This document shows positions 9,194 to 17,849 of a stretch of DNA of 64,000 bases, in pieces. Position 1 is the first letter of the stretch, and each line of letters begins with the position of its first letter. The notes under the pieces were generated by a model. The model searched no databases. It saw only the letters and a list, made by a program, of their open reading frames with translations, and was not told the origin of the DNA. A program made the translations under genes and the position numbers. The DNA comes from Nodosilinea sp. E11 (lineage in GTDB: Bacteria; Cyanobacteriota; Cyanobacteriia; Phormidesmidales; Phormidesmidaceae): assembly GCF_032813545.1 (NCBI RefSeq), contig NZ_CP136520.1:2660001-2724000 (forward strand), in the 5' to 3' direction.

Positions 9194-10540
9194 CTACTCC
9201 AACCCCCGCCCCTTGATCTGGGCCAAATCCTCCTCCGTCGGAGCCACCGTCTCGGTGTAATACCCCGCCGCCTTCTTCGCCTCGATCTCCACCCGCGCAT
9301 CGGGCGGCACCAGATCATCGGGAATCGGCACCCGCTCGACAATCTCAATGCCCGATCGCACAATGGCGTTATACTTCATGTCGCTCATCGACACAAAGCG
9401 ATCGATGCGGGTCACCCCTAGCCAGTGCAGCACATCGGGCATCAGTTCTTGAAAGCGCACATCCTGCACCCCAGCGACGCACTCGGTGCGGGCAAAGTAG
9501 GCATCAGCGCGATCGCCCCCCTCCTGCCGCTTGCGGGCGTTGTAAACCAAAAACTTGGTCACTTCTCCCAGGGCGCGCCCCTCCTTGCGGAAATAGACAA
9601 TCAGGCCAGCCCCGCCCTGCTGGGCCGTGGCGATGCATTCTTCCAGGCCGTGTACCAGGTAGGGGCGACAGGTGCAAATATCTGAGCCAAACACATCAGA
9701 GCCATTGCACTCGTCATGCACCCGCACTGTCAGCGGTCGGCTTGGGTCTGTAACTGCGTCTAGATCACCAACGACGTACACCGTAATGCCACCAATGGGG
9801 GGCAAAAACACCTTGACATCAAACCGGGTCACCAGTTCAGGGAACATGCCGCCAGTTTGCTCAAACAGGGCGTAGCGCAGGTCGTCTTCGCTAACACCCA
9901 GGCGCTGGGCTACCCCCGGCAAGTACCACACCGGCTCCACCGCCGCCTTAGTGACCACCAAATCACCGCCGGGTTTTACAATTTTGCCGTCTTCTTTAAT
10001 ACGCCCCTGGCGCACCGCATCGAGCAGCTCAGGCATTTGAATGTGGGCGCGGGTGACGGCGATCGTGGGGCGAATGTCAATGCCCTCCTGCAAGAGAGGC
10101 CCGTACACCTCGCCTACCAGCGCCCCAAAGGGATCTAGAGAAACAATTTTTTCAGGGTCGGCCCAGCTGGGGTGGGGGCCAATGGCAATGGTGGGAGCTG
10201 TATTGGTGAAGTCGGGCTTGTGGTCGGGGTCGAGCACCCCGCTAGCTACTGCCAGAGCGCGATACACCGCGTAGGACCCCGAATGGGTGCCGATCGCATT
10301 GCGATGGTTGGGGTCGGTGACGGTGGCCACGATCGCACCCCGAACCTGCGGGTCACCGTGGCCCCACTGCACCGGGCTACCCTTGAGCCCGCTGCGACTA
10401 GGGTGAGAAGTCAGGAGGATGTGGCGGCGCTTAGGCGTTTCGGGCTTAGCCACAGGATCGATCTCGGCCAATAACTCAGCCTGACCCAGGGGATCGGGCG
10501 GCACCAGGTTGCCCGTCGCCGAACCGTTACCGTCGCTCAT
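9194..10540 (-). CDS. GTP cyclohydrolase II-like protein, URC1/Urg1 type
   Basis: A 448-aa protein whose C-terminal half is GTP cyclohydrolase II-like. The zinc ligands are C278, C289 and C291 in RVHDECNGSDVFGSDICTC (C-x10-C-x-C spacing as in RibA), and the nucleotide loop is FRKEGRALGEVTKF near residue 317. A roughly 200-residue N-terminal domain (HPSRSGLKG, GTHSGSYAVYRALAVASG) is absent from riboflavin RibA, and the residue after the third Cys is Arg, not the usual Gly. This matches the URC1 subfamily, needed for uracil catabolism in yeast, not riboflavin synthesis. It is first in the cluster; a riboflavin annotation would be misleading. Confidence 0.86.
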   Translation of the reverse strand: MSDGNGSATGNLVPPDPLGQAELLAEIDPVAKPETPKRRHILLTSHPSRSGLKGSPVQWGHGDPQVRGAIVATVTDPNHRNAIGTHSGSYAVYRALAVASGVLDPDHKPDFTNTAPTIAIGPHPSWADPEKIVSLDPFGALVGEVYGPLLQEGIDIRPTIAVTRAHIQMPELLDAVRQGRIKEDGKIVKPGGDLVVTKAAVEPVWYLPGVAQRLGVSEDDLRYALFEQTGGMFPELVTRFDVKVFLPPIGGITVYVVGDLDAVTDPSRPLTVRVHDECNGSDVFGSDICTCRPYLVHGLEECIATAQQGGAGLIVYFRKEGRALGEVTKFLVYNARKRQEGGDRADAYFARTECVAGVQDVRFQELMPDVLHWLGVTRIDRFVSMSDMKYNAIVRSGIEIVERVPIPDDLVPPDARVEIEAKKAAGYYTETVAPTEEDLAQIKGRGLE

Positions 10541-10686
10541 AGGTGCCTCGTGTCACAGAAACAACTAATTTGCCACAGACGCCAACCCCGAAAAGCTCAC
10601 GGGTGACAGACAGCCCTACCCCCAGCACTGCGATCGCCGATTGGCTAAGACCAGGGTAACCTCCCGGATGCTCGGTTGATCTAAAT

Positions 10687-12147
10687 CTATTTAATCAACG
10701 GCGTCTGAGGAAGGGAAGCGTCTGTCTGGGCGGGAGAATTGGCCAACTGGAGCTGGGGCAGCTGGTCTTGATAGTCTAGCCCGAGCATTTCGCTGTAGAG
10801 CTTGACGTAATCAACCGCCGATTTGTCCCAGCTAAAGTCTTGGCCCATAGCCCGCTGTTGCAGCGCCCGCCAAGCGTCTTTGTGGCGGTACCCCTCCCAG
10901 GCGCGAATCAGACAGGTAAACAGGTCTAACGGCTCGTAGCGATCAAAGCAGTAGCCGGTACCCGCATGGTTTTCAGGGTCGTTGTGCTGCACCGTATCTA
11001 CCAGCCCGCCCGTGCGCCGCACCACCGGAATGCAGCCGTAGCGCATCGCAATCATCTGGCTGATGCCGCAGGGCTCAAACCGCGAGGGCATTAGGAAGGC
11101 ATCGGCCCCGGCGTAGATGCGGCGGCCCAGACCCTCGCTGTAGAGCAGGTAGGTGGCCATTCGGCCCCGGTAGCGGCTGGCCATCTGCCACAGCTGGGTC
11201 TCATAGTAGCGATCGCCCGTACCCAGCAAAATAAATTGGGCATCGGTATACGACAAAAACCGATCCAAAATTTGCAGAATCAAATCTAGCCCTTTCTGCT
11301 CCACCAGACGACCGACTAAGCCCACCAAAAAGGCCTTCGAGTTGACCTCTAGCCCCAGTTCCTCTTGAATGGTCACCTTGTTGACGCGGCGGTTTTCGAG
11401 GCTGTCGGCGGTAAAGTTCTTGGCAATATATTTGTCGGTAGCCGGGTTATAAGAGTCGCCATCAATGCCATTGAGAATGCCGCCCAGCTTACCGCTAATA
11501 AACGACAGCAGCCCCTCTAACTCTTCACCATAGGCGGGGGTTTGAATCTGCTGGGCATAGGTGGGAGACACCGTATTGACGCGATCGGCAGCCTGCACCG
11601 CCGCCGCCATGGTGTTGTGCCCCTGCATGTACCATGGGCACCAGGTAATGCGCTCTAGCTCCCACCGCCACGGCCCCTGATAGGCCAGGTTATGAATAGT
11701 AAACACCGTACCAATGTCGGGCGACTGCTGCATCCACACCGGAATCATGCCTGTGTGCCAGTCATGGCAATGGATGATCTGGGGCTTCCAGTAGTTCCAG
11801 GCAAACTCGGCAGCACCGTTAGCAAAAAAGGTGAAGCGCCAGGCTTCGTCGTCGCCGCCGTAGACCTTGCGAGGGTCAAAGGCGGGGTGGCCAAATAAAT
11901 ATACCGGCACGTCAGACTCGGGCAGCGTGGTTTCGTACACCGCAAAGTCGTTAAACATGGCAGTGCCCTGCCACACTGGCTCCTCGGGAATATCTACCTT
12001 ATCGGGCAAAAAGCCGTAGTAGGGCATAAAAATGCGCACATCGTGCCCCAGACTGCGCAGCACCTTAGGGAGTGACCCCACCACATCGCCCATGCCGCCA
12101 ACTTTAGCGAGGGGTGCTGCTTCTGCTGCCACAAAAAGAATTTTCAT
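10687..12147 (-). CDS. glgA: Glycogen synthase (ADP-glucose dependent)
   Basis: Extends alpha-1,4-glucan chains from ADP-glucose; GT5 family, soluble, about 486 aa. The N-terminal [20 protein letters not shown] carries the ADP-glucose-binding K-x-G-G motif. The C-terminal GT-B domain shows [16 protein letters not shown], the [17 protein letters not shown] catalytic region with its Glu, and [11 protein letters not shown] chose the ATG at 12147, which begins exactly at the conserved start and has AGGG upstream; an in-frame TTG at 12168 adds seven unrelated residues. It stands 146 bp downstream of the URC1-like gene's start on the same strand and has its own upstream gap, so is probably independent. 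Confidence 0.97.
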   Translation of the reverse strand: MKILFVAAEAAPLAKVGGMGDVVGSLPKVLRSLGHDVRIFMPYYGFLPDKVDIPEEPVWQGTAMFNDFAVYETTLPESDVPVYLFGHPAFDPRKVYGGDDEAWRFTFFANGAAEFAWNYWKPQIIHCHDWHTGMIPVWMQQSPDIGTVFTIHNLAYQGPWRWELERITWCPWYMQGHNTMAAAVQAADRVNTVSPTYAQQIQTPAYGEELEGLLSFISGKLGGILNGIDGDSYNPATDKYIAKNFTADSLENRRVNKVTIQEELGLEVNSKAFLVGLVGRLVEQKGLDLILQILDRFLSYTDAQFILLGTGDRYYETQLWQMASRYRGRMATYLLYSEGLGRRIYAGADAFLMPSRFEPCGISQMIAMRYGCIPVVRRTGGLVDTVQHNDPENHAGTGYCFDRYEPLDLFTCLIRAWEGYRHKDAWRALQQRAMGQDFSWDKSAVDYVKLYSEMLGLDYQDQLPQLQLANSPAQTDASLPQTPLIK

Positions 12148-12479
12148 ATCGCCCTGCCGTTGGTTCAATTGGCTGTCCTCAGTCTACGGGGGTATGGGCG
12201 TTATGCCTAGATCTTCGTGCCCAGGCGGTGGGCCACTGTGGGGGGCCTAGGCTCAGCCCTAGCGTTGCCACCGTCGGCAGCCTTGATGGGGTAATAGGGG
12301 CTAGCGATCGCCCCTCTGTTTCGACCACTCTAGCCAGGCTGTTTGAGAACAAGGCTGACTGCTGCGGGCAAGATTCCACAGGTCTTGTCAACTTTTGCGG
12401 TCATCAAGTCAGGTTTTTGCGTCATTATTAGAGAGTCATATGGTTTATCGCTGAGATTGCGTCGCGATCGCGCCTACCC
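12148..12479. other. 332-bp divergent gap between glgA and the HTH gene
   Basis: Promoters for both divergent genes should lie here. I see several GCGATCGC or partial HIP1 sites but no convincing -35/-10 pair, operator or hairpin. Confidence 0.4.
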
Positions 12480-12974
12480 ATGAAACCCGGCAGCAAATAC
12501 TATCCACTGTTCAACCACCTTCAGACCTCTGGCCAGGCCGAGGTCGTGCTAGCCTTCGCCGACATCGAGACCTTACTCGGTAGCCCCCTACCGACCTCAG
12601 CCGTTGAGCGCAAAAATTGGTGGAGCAACCGCGACACTCCCGCCGCCCTTCAGGCCGGGGCCTGGGTCGGGGCCGGTTACCACGTCCACGCGATCGATAT
12701 AGATGCTAAAACCGTGACTTTCCGTAAATTTGAGGCTCAGTACAACATCGAGATCAGAGACGGCCGCATCATTTGGCAGCAAGACGCTATTCGAGCCCTG
12801 CGCAAACACATGAGCCTCACCCAAATGGAATTTGCTGAACAAATGGGCGTGCGCCGCCAAACCGTCAGCGAATGGGAAAACGGCGTCTATGAACCCGATC
12901 GCAGCACCGCCAAGTTCTTAGAACTGATTGCCAAAAATGCCCGCTTCGAAGTTCCGCCACCAGAAACCCCTTAG
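12480..12974 (+). CDS. DUF7662 domain plus helix-turn-helix DNA-binding protein
   Basis: A 164-aa predicted transcription regulator. Residues about 3-80 (SKYYPLFNHLQTSGQAEVVL ... TVTF) resemble the DUF7662 domain, with the LPxSA and WWSN core and the AWVGAGYHV segment. Residues about 100-150 form an XRE/MqsA-like HTH: LRKHMSLTQMEFAEQMGV, RRQTVSEWENG, YEPDRSTAKFLELI. The gene is alone, divergent from glgA and convergent with cysH. No toxin or antitoxin partner is adjacent. The target is unknown; self-regulation and a nearby operator are guesses only. I assign the HTH part with confidence and the DUF part from memory of its conserved residues. Confidence 0.78.
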   Translation: MKPGSKYYPLFNHLQTSGQAEVVLAFADIETLLGSPLPTSAVERKNWWSNRDTPAALQAGAWVGAGYHVHAIDIDAKTVTFRKFEAQYNIEIRDGRIIWQQDAIRALRKHMSLTQMEFAEQMGVRRQTVSEWENGVYEPDRSTAKFLELIAKNARFEVPPPETP

Positions 12975-13010
12975 CCGCCCCAAGCTCACCTTCACACTGC
13001 AACGTTCCTC

Positions 13011-13038
13011 GTAGGGGCAAACGGTCGTTTGCCCCTAC
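13011..13038. terminator. Perfect palindrome between convergent HTH gene and cysH
   Basis: GTAGGGGCAAACG (13011-13023) pairs exactly with CGTTTGCCCCTAC (13026-13038) with only two bases between. It lies 36 bp after the HTH gene. A related GTAGGGGC...GCCCCT palindrome occurs at 58205-58229, so this is probably a dispersed repeat used as a bidirectional transcript end. Confidence 0.6.
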
Positions 13039-13170
13039 CCAAATTCATGCTTCAATTCGGCAACACCCACTAACCAGCCCGGCCTACAGAGCGATCGCCC
13101 CCAGGGCCAGGGCATTCTTTACCGCCGTCTGTGGGCGAGGGCTATACATCAACTCCGTCCTCCAACCCTG

Positions 13171-13947
13171 CTACAGCGAGCTAGAGTCAAGACTGGCCGC
13201 CTCCTCAGGCGATTGAGGCAAGTGCAGCCCGCACTCTTGCTTGAGCCCTCTAAAGCGAGTATCGCGCTCATTGGCATCAGCATCGGTGATCGGGCGACTA
13301 GAGTGCCAGTCCCCCACCGTCACATAGCCCTTGTCAAATAGGGGGTGGTAGGGCAGGTCATGGGCCACCAGGTACTGGTAGATGTCTTTAGACGTCCATT
13401 TGAGAATCGGCAGCAGCTTGTAACGCCCTCCCTGCTGCCCCACCCGACCCAACGACTTACGGTGGTCGGTCTGGTCAGAGCGCAAACCCGTTAGCCAAGC
13501 GGTAGCCTTTAGATCGGCTAACGCCCGCTGCATAGGCTCTACCTTACGAATCTTGTCGTAACGATTGAGCGCGTCTACGTCATGCTGTTCCCACAGGCGA
13601 CCGTGGAGCGCCTCCATGCGGGCAGGGCTCAGAGGCGACTGGTAGACCTGAAGATTGAGGTTGAGGCGCTGCGATAACTCATCGGCAAAGCGGTAGGTTT
13701 CTACCGGCAAGTAGCCCGTATCGACCCAAATGACCGGAATTGCGGGCACTACCTGGGTGACTAAATGCAGCATCACCGCCGACTGAATACCAAAACTGGT
13801 ACTCATCACTAAGCCATCCTTAAAGGTGTCGTGGCCCCACTGCACCAAACTGGTGGCGTCAGCATCTTCCCACTCCCGGTTAATGGCGTTTAAGTCCAGA
13901 ACGGGGGCGGCCTGCATCTTGCTCGGCAAGAGCGCGGCATCTGACAT
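13171..13947 (-). CDS. cysH: Phosphoadenylylsulfate (PAPS) reductase, thioredoxin-dependent
   Basis: Reduces PAPS to sulfite in assimilatory sulfate reduction; cytoplasmic, 258 aa. It shows the PP-loop [45 protein letters not shown] and the C-terminal catalytic cysteine in ECGLH. The paired cysteines that bind an iron-sulfur cluster in APS-type enzymes are absent, so PAPS with thioredoxin is the likely chemistry. The ATG at 13947 is supported by AAGGAGT seven bases upstream; an upstream TTG at 13971 is less likely. No other sulfur-assimilation gene is adjacent. Confidence 0.95.
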   Translation of the reverse strand: MSDAALLPSKMQAAPVLDLNAINREWEDADATSLVQWGHDTFKDGLVMSTSFGIQSAVMLHLVTQVVPAIPVIWVDTGYLPVETYRFADELSQRLNLNLQVYQSPLSPARMEALHGRLWEQHDVDALNRYDKIRKVEPMQRALADLKATAWLTGLRSDQTDHRKSLGRVGQQGGRYKLLPILKWTSKDIYQYLVAHDLPYHPLFDKGYVTVGDWHSSRPITDADANERDTRFRGLKQECGLHLPQSPEEAASLDSSSL

Positions 13948-14314
13948 GGGTTTACTCCTTCCGTTCAACAAAGTTGTAGCTCCAATGCCACAAGTCTGTG
14001 GTGGTTATAGTGTTAGCCAAGCTAAGTCGTCAGTGAAGTCTTCAGGATACAAGGTTTGCTGCCGCACCCTTAAATAACTCAGCCAAATTGACGCTGGTTA
14101 ACCCCAGATTACCTTTCGACATTAGCCTATCTAACTGATCATAAACGACAGTTAATCAACTATTTTGTGGTCAAAGGACGGTTTTTTGCGGAAAACCGAC
14201 TTTAGTGGATCCGTCTTACCGCTTGAGTCTTTTGCAGTAGGTAGACCAAGCCGCTGTTTCCTCTTAGAATTCATCGATATCCGCTGATAAATTCCCATAA
14301 TCTGCACAATTCCT
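13948..14314. other. 367-bp divergent gap between cysH and allantoinase gene
   Basis: AT-rich relative to the flanks; it includes GGTTTTTTGCGGAAAACC near 14178, a short imperfect hairpin. It should hold both divergent promoters, but I cannot assign -10 boxes or a regulator site with confidence. Confidence 0.4.
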
Positions 14315-15229
14315 ATGGCAGCACCCTCCTCATACCCCCGTGACCTGGTTGGCTATGGCCGCACGCCGCCCCACGCCCAGTGGCCTGACAACGCCAGAAT
14401 TGCAGTGCAGTTTGTAATTAACTATGAAGAAGGCGGTGAGAATTGCATTCTCCACGGCGACGCGGCCTCAGAAGCCTTTCTGTCAGAAAGCGTAGGGGCT
14501 GCGCCTCTGGCTGGGGTGCGCAATATGAATATGGAGTCGATGTACGAATACGGCAGCCGAGCCGGGTTTTGGCGGCTGCACCGACTGTTTACCAGCCGGG
14601 GTCTGCCCCTGACGGTCTATGCCGTGGCCATGGCCATGGCGCGTCACCCCGAGGCCGTTGCCGCTATGACCGAGGCCAATTGGGAGATTGCCAGCCACGG
14701 CTACCGCTGGATTGACTATCAGTACTTTGGCCTAGACGCCGAGCGCGAGCATATTCGCCAGGCCGTAGAGATTCACACGCAGGTGGCAGGCAGCCGCCCC
14801 CTGGGTTTCTACCAGGGCCGTAACAGCCCCAATACCCGTGCCCTGGTGGTTGAGGAAGGCGGCTTTCTCTACGATGCTGACAGCTATGCCGACGACCTAC
14901 CCTACTGGAGCTTCGAGTACGGTAAACCTCATTTGATCATCCCCTACACCCTTGACAACAACGACATGCGTTTCGCTACCTACGCTGGGTTTAATTCAGG
15001 GGATCAGTTTTTTGCCTACCTGCGCGATGCCTTTGACACCCTCTACGCCGAGGGCGATGAGGCCCCTAAAATGATGAGCATTGGTCTGCACTGCCGCCTG
15101 GCGGGCAAGCCCGGTCGTACGGCAGCACTGGCGCGGTTTCTAGATTACATCCAGGGACACGATCGCGTCTGGGTGTGCCGCCGGGTCGATATCGCTCGCC
15201 ACTGGCATGAGCACCACCAGCCTGCCTAA
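14315..15229 (+). CDS. puuE: Allantoinase, PuuE (polysaccharide deacetylase-like) type
   Basis: Hydrolyses allantoin to allantoate in purine ring degradation; 304 aa, typical PuuE length. The start YPRDLVGYGRTPPHAQWP, INYEEGGENCILHGD, the substrate-site segment YEYGSRAGFWRL, NWEIASHGYRWIDYQ, YDADSYADDLPYW and LHCRLAGKPGR are all characteristic of this NodB-fold family rather than the dihydroorotase-like allantoinase. No uricase, allantoicase or ureidoglycolate gene is adjacent, so the complete route cannot be shown here. The gene is isolated, followed by a 470-bp gap containing transposon remains. Function assigned by family resemblance. Confidence 0.88.
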   Translation: MAAPSSYPRDLVGYGRTPPHAQWPDNARIAVQFVINYEEGGENCILHGDAASEAFLSESVGAAPLAGVRNMNMESMYEYGSRAGFWRLHRLFTSRGLPLTVYAVAMAMARHPEAVAAMTEANWEIASHGYRWIDYQYFGLDAEREHIRQAVEIHTQVAGSRPLGFYQGRNSPNTRALVVEEGGFLYDADSYADDLPYWSFEYGKPHLIIPYTLDNNDMRFATYAGFNSGDQFFAYLRDAFDTLYAEGDEAPKMMSIGLHCRLAGKPGRTAALARFLDYIQGHDRVWVCRRVDIARHWHEHHQPA

Positions 15230-15469
15230 GCTCACCATAGCCAGCCTTGACGTGGCAAAGCGTCTCCTCCAGGCATGACTTACATGAAGTCCGGTTCATT
15301 GACCAACAGACAACGGCTTGACTGTCATTTCCGCCTCTGCAAGAACCCACCCTGGAGTAACTTATCCATAATGGATTCCTACTGCCGTGGGAACGACAGA
15401 TTAGGAGCATTGAAGCGGAGTTGATATTAGGCGACTTCTGGAAAACTTTCTCCCTAATGGTGGGCAGTG

Positions 15470-15558
15470 CCCACCCTGATGAACCGTCTACCTGTCCGGG
15501 TGTGGCTTGATGCCATGTCCGGCGAATCTCCGTGCCTTTAGGTCGGGGAGGATGTCAA
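15470..15558 (+). mobile_element. Vestigial IS200/IS605 right end / TnpB-associated RNA scaffold
   Basis: The stretch from 15524 to 15558 begins GAATCTCCGTGCC, folds back through AGGTCGGGGAG and ends GGATGTCAA, the layout seen at the right ends of IS605-type elements and their omega-RNA scaffolds. The stem is imperfect and no transposase frame survives, so this is a remnant. Recognised by eye only. Confidence 0.45.
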
Positions 15559-15596
15559 TAATCTGGTTTGTGACAGGCTCAATGGCCTGGGGCTAG

Positions 15597-15641
15597 AGGT
15601 TCAAGGGTTAAGGCTGGTCGTGAACCTTGAACCTTGAACCC
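15597..15641. repeat. Inverted repeat with tandem GAACCTT units
   Basis: AGGTTCAAGG at 15597-15606 pairs exactly with CCTTGAACCT at 15625-15634; the right arm is part of tandem copies of TTGAACC. It lies 60 bp beyond the stop of the DHH gene and could form its transcript end. Confidence 0.6.
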
Positions 15642-15702
15642 TCACGAACTTGTTGTCTTTGGCTTAGCAGACTACTAGGGCTGGAGCACCCAAAGCGGCC
15701 TA

Positions 15703-16908
15703 TCAATCGGTGTTGATAATGCCCTCCTCAGGATCCACTAGCCGCCAAAGCTTTTGCTTAATCTGGATATCAAACACGTCCCACTTAAGGCGATTGTACT
15801 CAGAGTTTTCGTAGAAGCCCGACAAAAACCCGACCGGAATTTCGAAGCCCCCCGCCATCGATCGCCCCCCGCCAAAGAAGCGGCCCTCGCTGTCCTGGCC
15901 AAAGGCTTCTTTGATAAATTCGTCGGGGTCAAGGGTAATTTTGCTGGTGCGCAGCGAGCCAATCACCACTTCCCGCTCTTCGTCTTCGTCATGCACAATG
16001 CCGTAGACCACGGCGGTGTGCACATTGTCTTCGGTGACGAGAAAATCGGCAGCCTGGGGAATGGCGTCGCGATCGTCGTAGCGCAGGTAGCCTACGCCCG
16101 CGATCGACACGTTGTTTTGCACCTTGCGGTTGCGCAGCGATCGCTCAATCACATCCATCACCCGCTTAGAGCGCGAGGCTTGCAGCACCGCACTCAGTAG
16201 CTGGCCATCATAAAACTGGCTCAGGTAAGCTGCCGCCATAAAGTCGCTGGCTCCGGCGTGCATCAGCTGATTGGTATCAGCCCGCAGGCCGTGCATTAAG
16301 GCTGTAGCGCATTTGGTGTGCTTGCTGTTGTTGCGATCGAGATCGAGCAACCCCTGCTGTAGATACTGCGTGAGAATGGTGGCCGTAGCCCGAATGTGAG
16401 GCCGCAGGTCAACATACTCGGCATCGAGCTTAGACTGGGGGGCATGGTGGTCAATCACTAACGTCAGGGGCAACCCAGCTCCCCTCAATTGCTCATAGAG
16501 CTGGCTCGTGGTGCCCTGGTTGTCGATTAGCACCAACCCCTGATAATCGGCCACATGAGACGCATCGGCTGCATTGAGCCAGCGGCGAGCCGGCAACCCC
16601 GTCAGCCGCACTAGGGCAATATTTTCTTGGTGGCTAAGGGTGCCAGCATAGACAATATCGCACTCGATTTTGTAGTTTGCCGCAATTAACTTGTAGGCCC
16701 AAGCCGCCGACAGCGCGTCGGGATCAGGAAAATCTTGCAGCAGCACCAGCTGTTTATCGTTGCGGTGGGCCTCTAGCAGTTGACGTACGGATTGAACAGG
16801 GTCGTCAGCGTCGCTATGGTCAGTAGAGTTGGGCACCAGAGAGATAACCCCTTTGCCGTTGGCGGAGGAGGCTTCGAGGGCTTCAGAGCCTGAGTTAAAC
16901 GTCATCAT
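15703..16908 (-). CDS. DHH/DHHA1 family phosphoesterase
   Basis: A predicted manganese-dependent phosphoesterase acting on short oligonucleotides or nucleotide phosphates, about 402 aa. Metal-site motifs are visible: DFPDPDALSAAWA (DHH motif I-like), VLIDNQG, the VIDHHAPQ signature, GLRADTN, and the C-terminal DHHA1 substrate motif GGGRSMAGGFEIPVG. It resembles NrnA-type nanoRNase/pAp phosphatase and c-di-AMP or pApA phosphodiesterases; the sequence alone does not decide. The ATG at 16908 or the next codon has AGAAG upstream; the frame stays open to 16995 but those residues look unrelated. It is alone between a transposon remnant and the HNH gene. Confidence 0.85.
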   Translation of the reverse strand: MMTFNSGSEALEASSANGKGVISLVPNSTDHSDADDPVQSVRQLLEAHRNDKQLVLLQDFPDPDALSAAWAYKLIAANYKIECDIVYAGTLSHQENIALVRLTGLPARRWLNAADASHVADYQGLVLIDNQGTTSQLYEQLRGAGLPLTLVIDHHAPQSKLDAEYVDLRPHIRATATILTQYLQQGLLDLDRNNSKHTKCATALMHGLRADTNQLMHAGASDFMAAAYLSQFYDGQLLSAVLQASRSKRVMDVIERSLRNRKVQNNVSIAGVGYLRYDDRDAIPQAADFLVTEDNVHTAVVYGIVHDEDEEREVVIGSLRTSKITLDPDEFIKEAFGQDSEGRFFGGGRSMAGGFEIPVGFLSGFYENSEYNRLKWDVFDIQIKQKLWRLVDPEEGIINTD

Positions 16909-17173
16909 TAATGTTCTTCTTTCTGCGACTGTGTGTTTAACCGGCTTAACCAAACGTTGAGCGCTGAGGGTGGCCCCTAGGCAGAGGAGAACCACTGTAC
17001 AGGGGCTACTTAGCTCAGCTATTCGGACCCTTAGATTGCTACACGAGGGGGCACTGTTGAGCGCTATCTAAGGGGGCACACAGGCCACCAGCTACACGCC
17101 ATATACCCTGCTTACCTATTATTGCAAATTGCCACAGGCCCGTTAGAAAAATCCATCGGATGGGATAAAAACG

Positions 17174-17674
17174 TCAGGAAATACCAATCACATACTTCTT
17201 CCACTCTTGGTGCAAGCCGCTATGAATTTGCCGAGTAACTTCAAAGTAAAGACTGCTGTGGGGCTTACGAGGCTGACTAGACAGCGGCATATTGGCCTCG
17301 CGCGGGGTGCGGTTACCTTTTTTAACGTTGCAGCGTACACAGGCCGCAACCATATTTTCCCATGTATCGCCGCCGCCGCGCGATCGCGGCAACACATGGT
17401 CAAGGGTTAACCCATCACCGCTGTAGCGGCAATACTGACAGGTGTGATTGTCTCGCTGTAGCAGGTTGCGCCGAGTGAGGGGAATATCTTTGTAGGGCAC
17501 CCGCACATAGTGACGCAGACGAATTACCGACGGCAACGGAAAGTCGGCATAGACAAACTTGCCGTTGTGCTCAACCCGCTCTGCCTTACCCTTGATGATG
17601 AGGACGACAGCCCGACGCCAGCTCGTGATGTTGAGCGGTTCATAGGAGGCATTAAGCACCAGAACCTTACTCAT
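17174..17674 (-). CDS. HNH endonuclease family protein
   Basis: A 166-aa protein of a family conserved across cyanobacteria, with N-terminal VLVLNASYEPLNITSWRRAVVLIIKGKAE and a C-terminal zinc-HNH fold: CQYC, GLTLDHVLPRSRGGGDTWENMVAAC and RCNVKKGNRTP. Nuclease activity on DNA is expected from the motif; the biological role is not established. AGAGGA lies immediately before the ATG. It is monocistronic, divergent from alr. Nothing nearby suggests a restriction or homing system. Confidence 0.92.
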   Translation of the reverse strand: MSKVLVLNASYEPLNITSWRRAVVLIIKGKAERVEHNGKFVYADFPLPSVIRLRHYVRVPYKDIPLTRRNLLQRDNHTCQYCRYSGDGLTLDHVLPRSRGGGDTWENMVAACVRCNVKKGNRTPREANMPLSSQPRKPHSSLYFEVTRQIHSGLHQEWKKYVIGIS

Positions 17675-17849
17675 TCCTCTGTGTGGCTAAAGAATATTAG
17701 CCCGATGGTAGCACAGAAGCTAAATTGAGGGTTTTGGCCCCTGGTACACTGCCCTGAAACCAGTGCCCTGTAGGCCTCGGCTAGCTCTGGCGCTATGATG
17801 AGTCGCTAGCCCCCAGGGGCTACAACCCGGTGTAAGGAGGACGAAAACC

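Larger units (their letters stand above)
15230..15702. other. 473-bp gap with decayed transposon sequence
   Basis: It contains a probable IS200/IS605 right-end remnant (15470-15558) and an inverted/tandem repeat at 15597-15641. In one plus-strand frame near 15370 the codons read AVGTTD before stops, which may be the eroded end of a tnpB frame. No intact gene is present. Confidence 0.45.

Noticed and set aside
9194..10540. Annotation as riboflavin GTP cyclohydrolase II (ribA)
   Set aside because: The extra N-terminal domain, the Arg after the third zinc Cys and the neighbouring DUF1688 and UPRT genes fit URC1 better.
12480..12974. A mobile toxin or restriction gene
   Set aside because: Only an HTH and a small DUF; no nuclease motif and no signs of transfer in the flanks.
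15066..15410. A 114-codon minus-strand frame across the end of the allantoinase gene
   Set aside because: It overlaps a well-supported gene on the other strand and the rest lies in transposon remains; no domain and no ribosome site.
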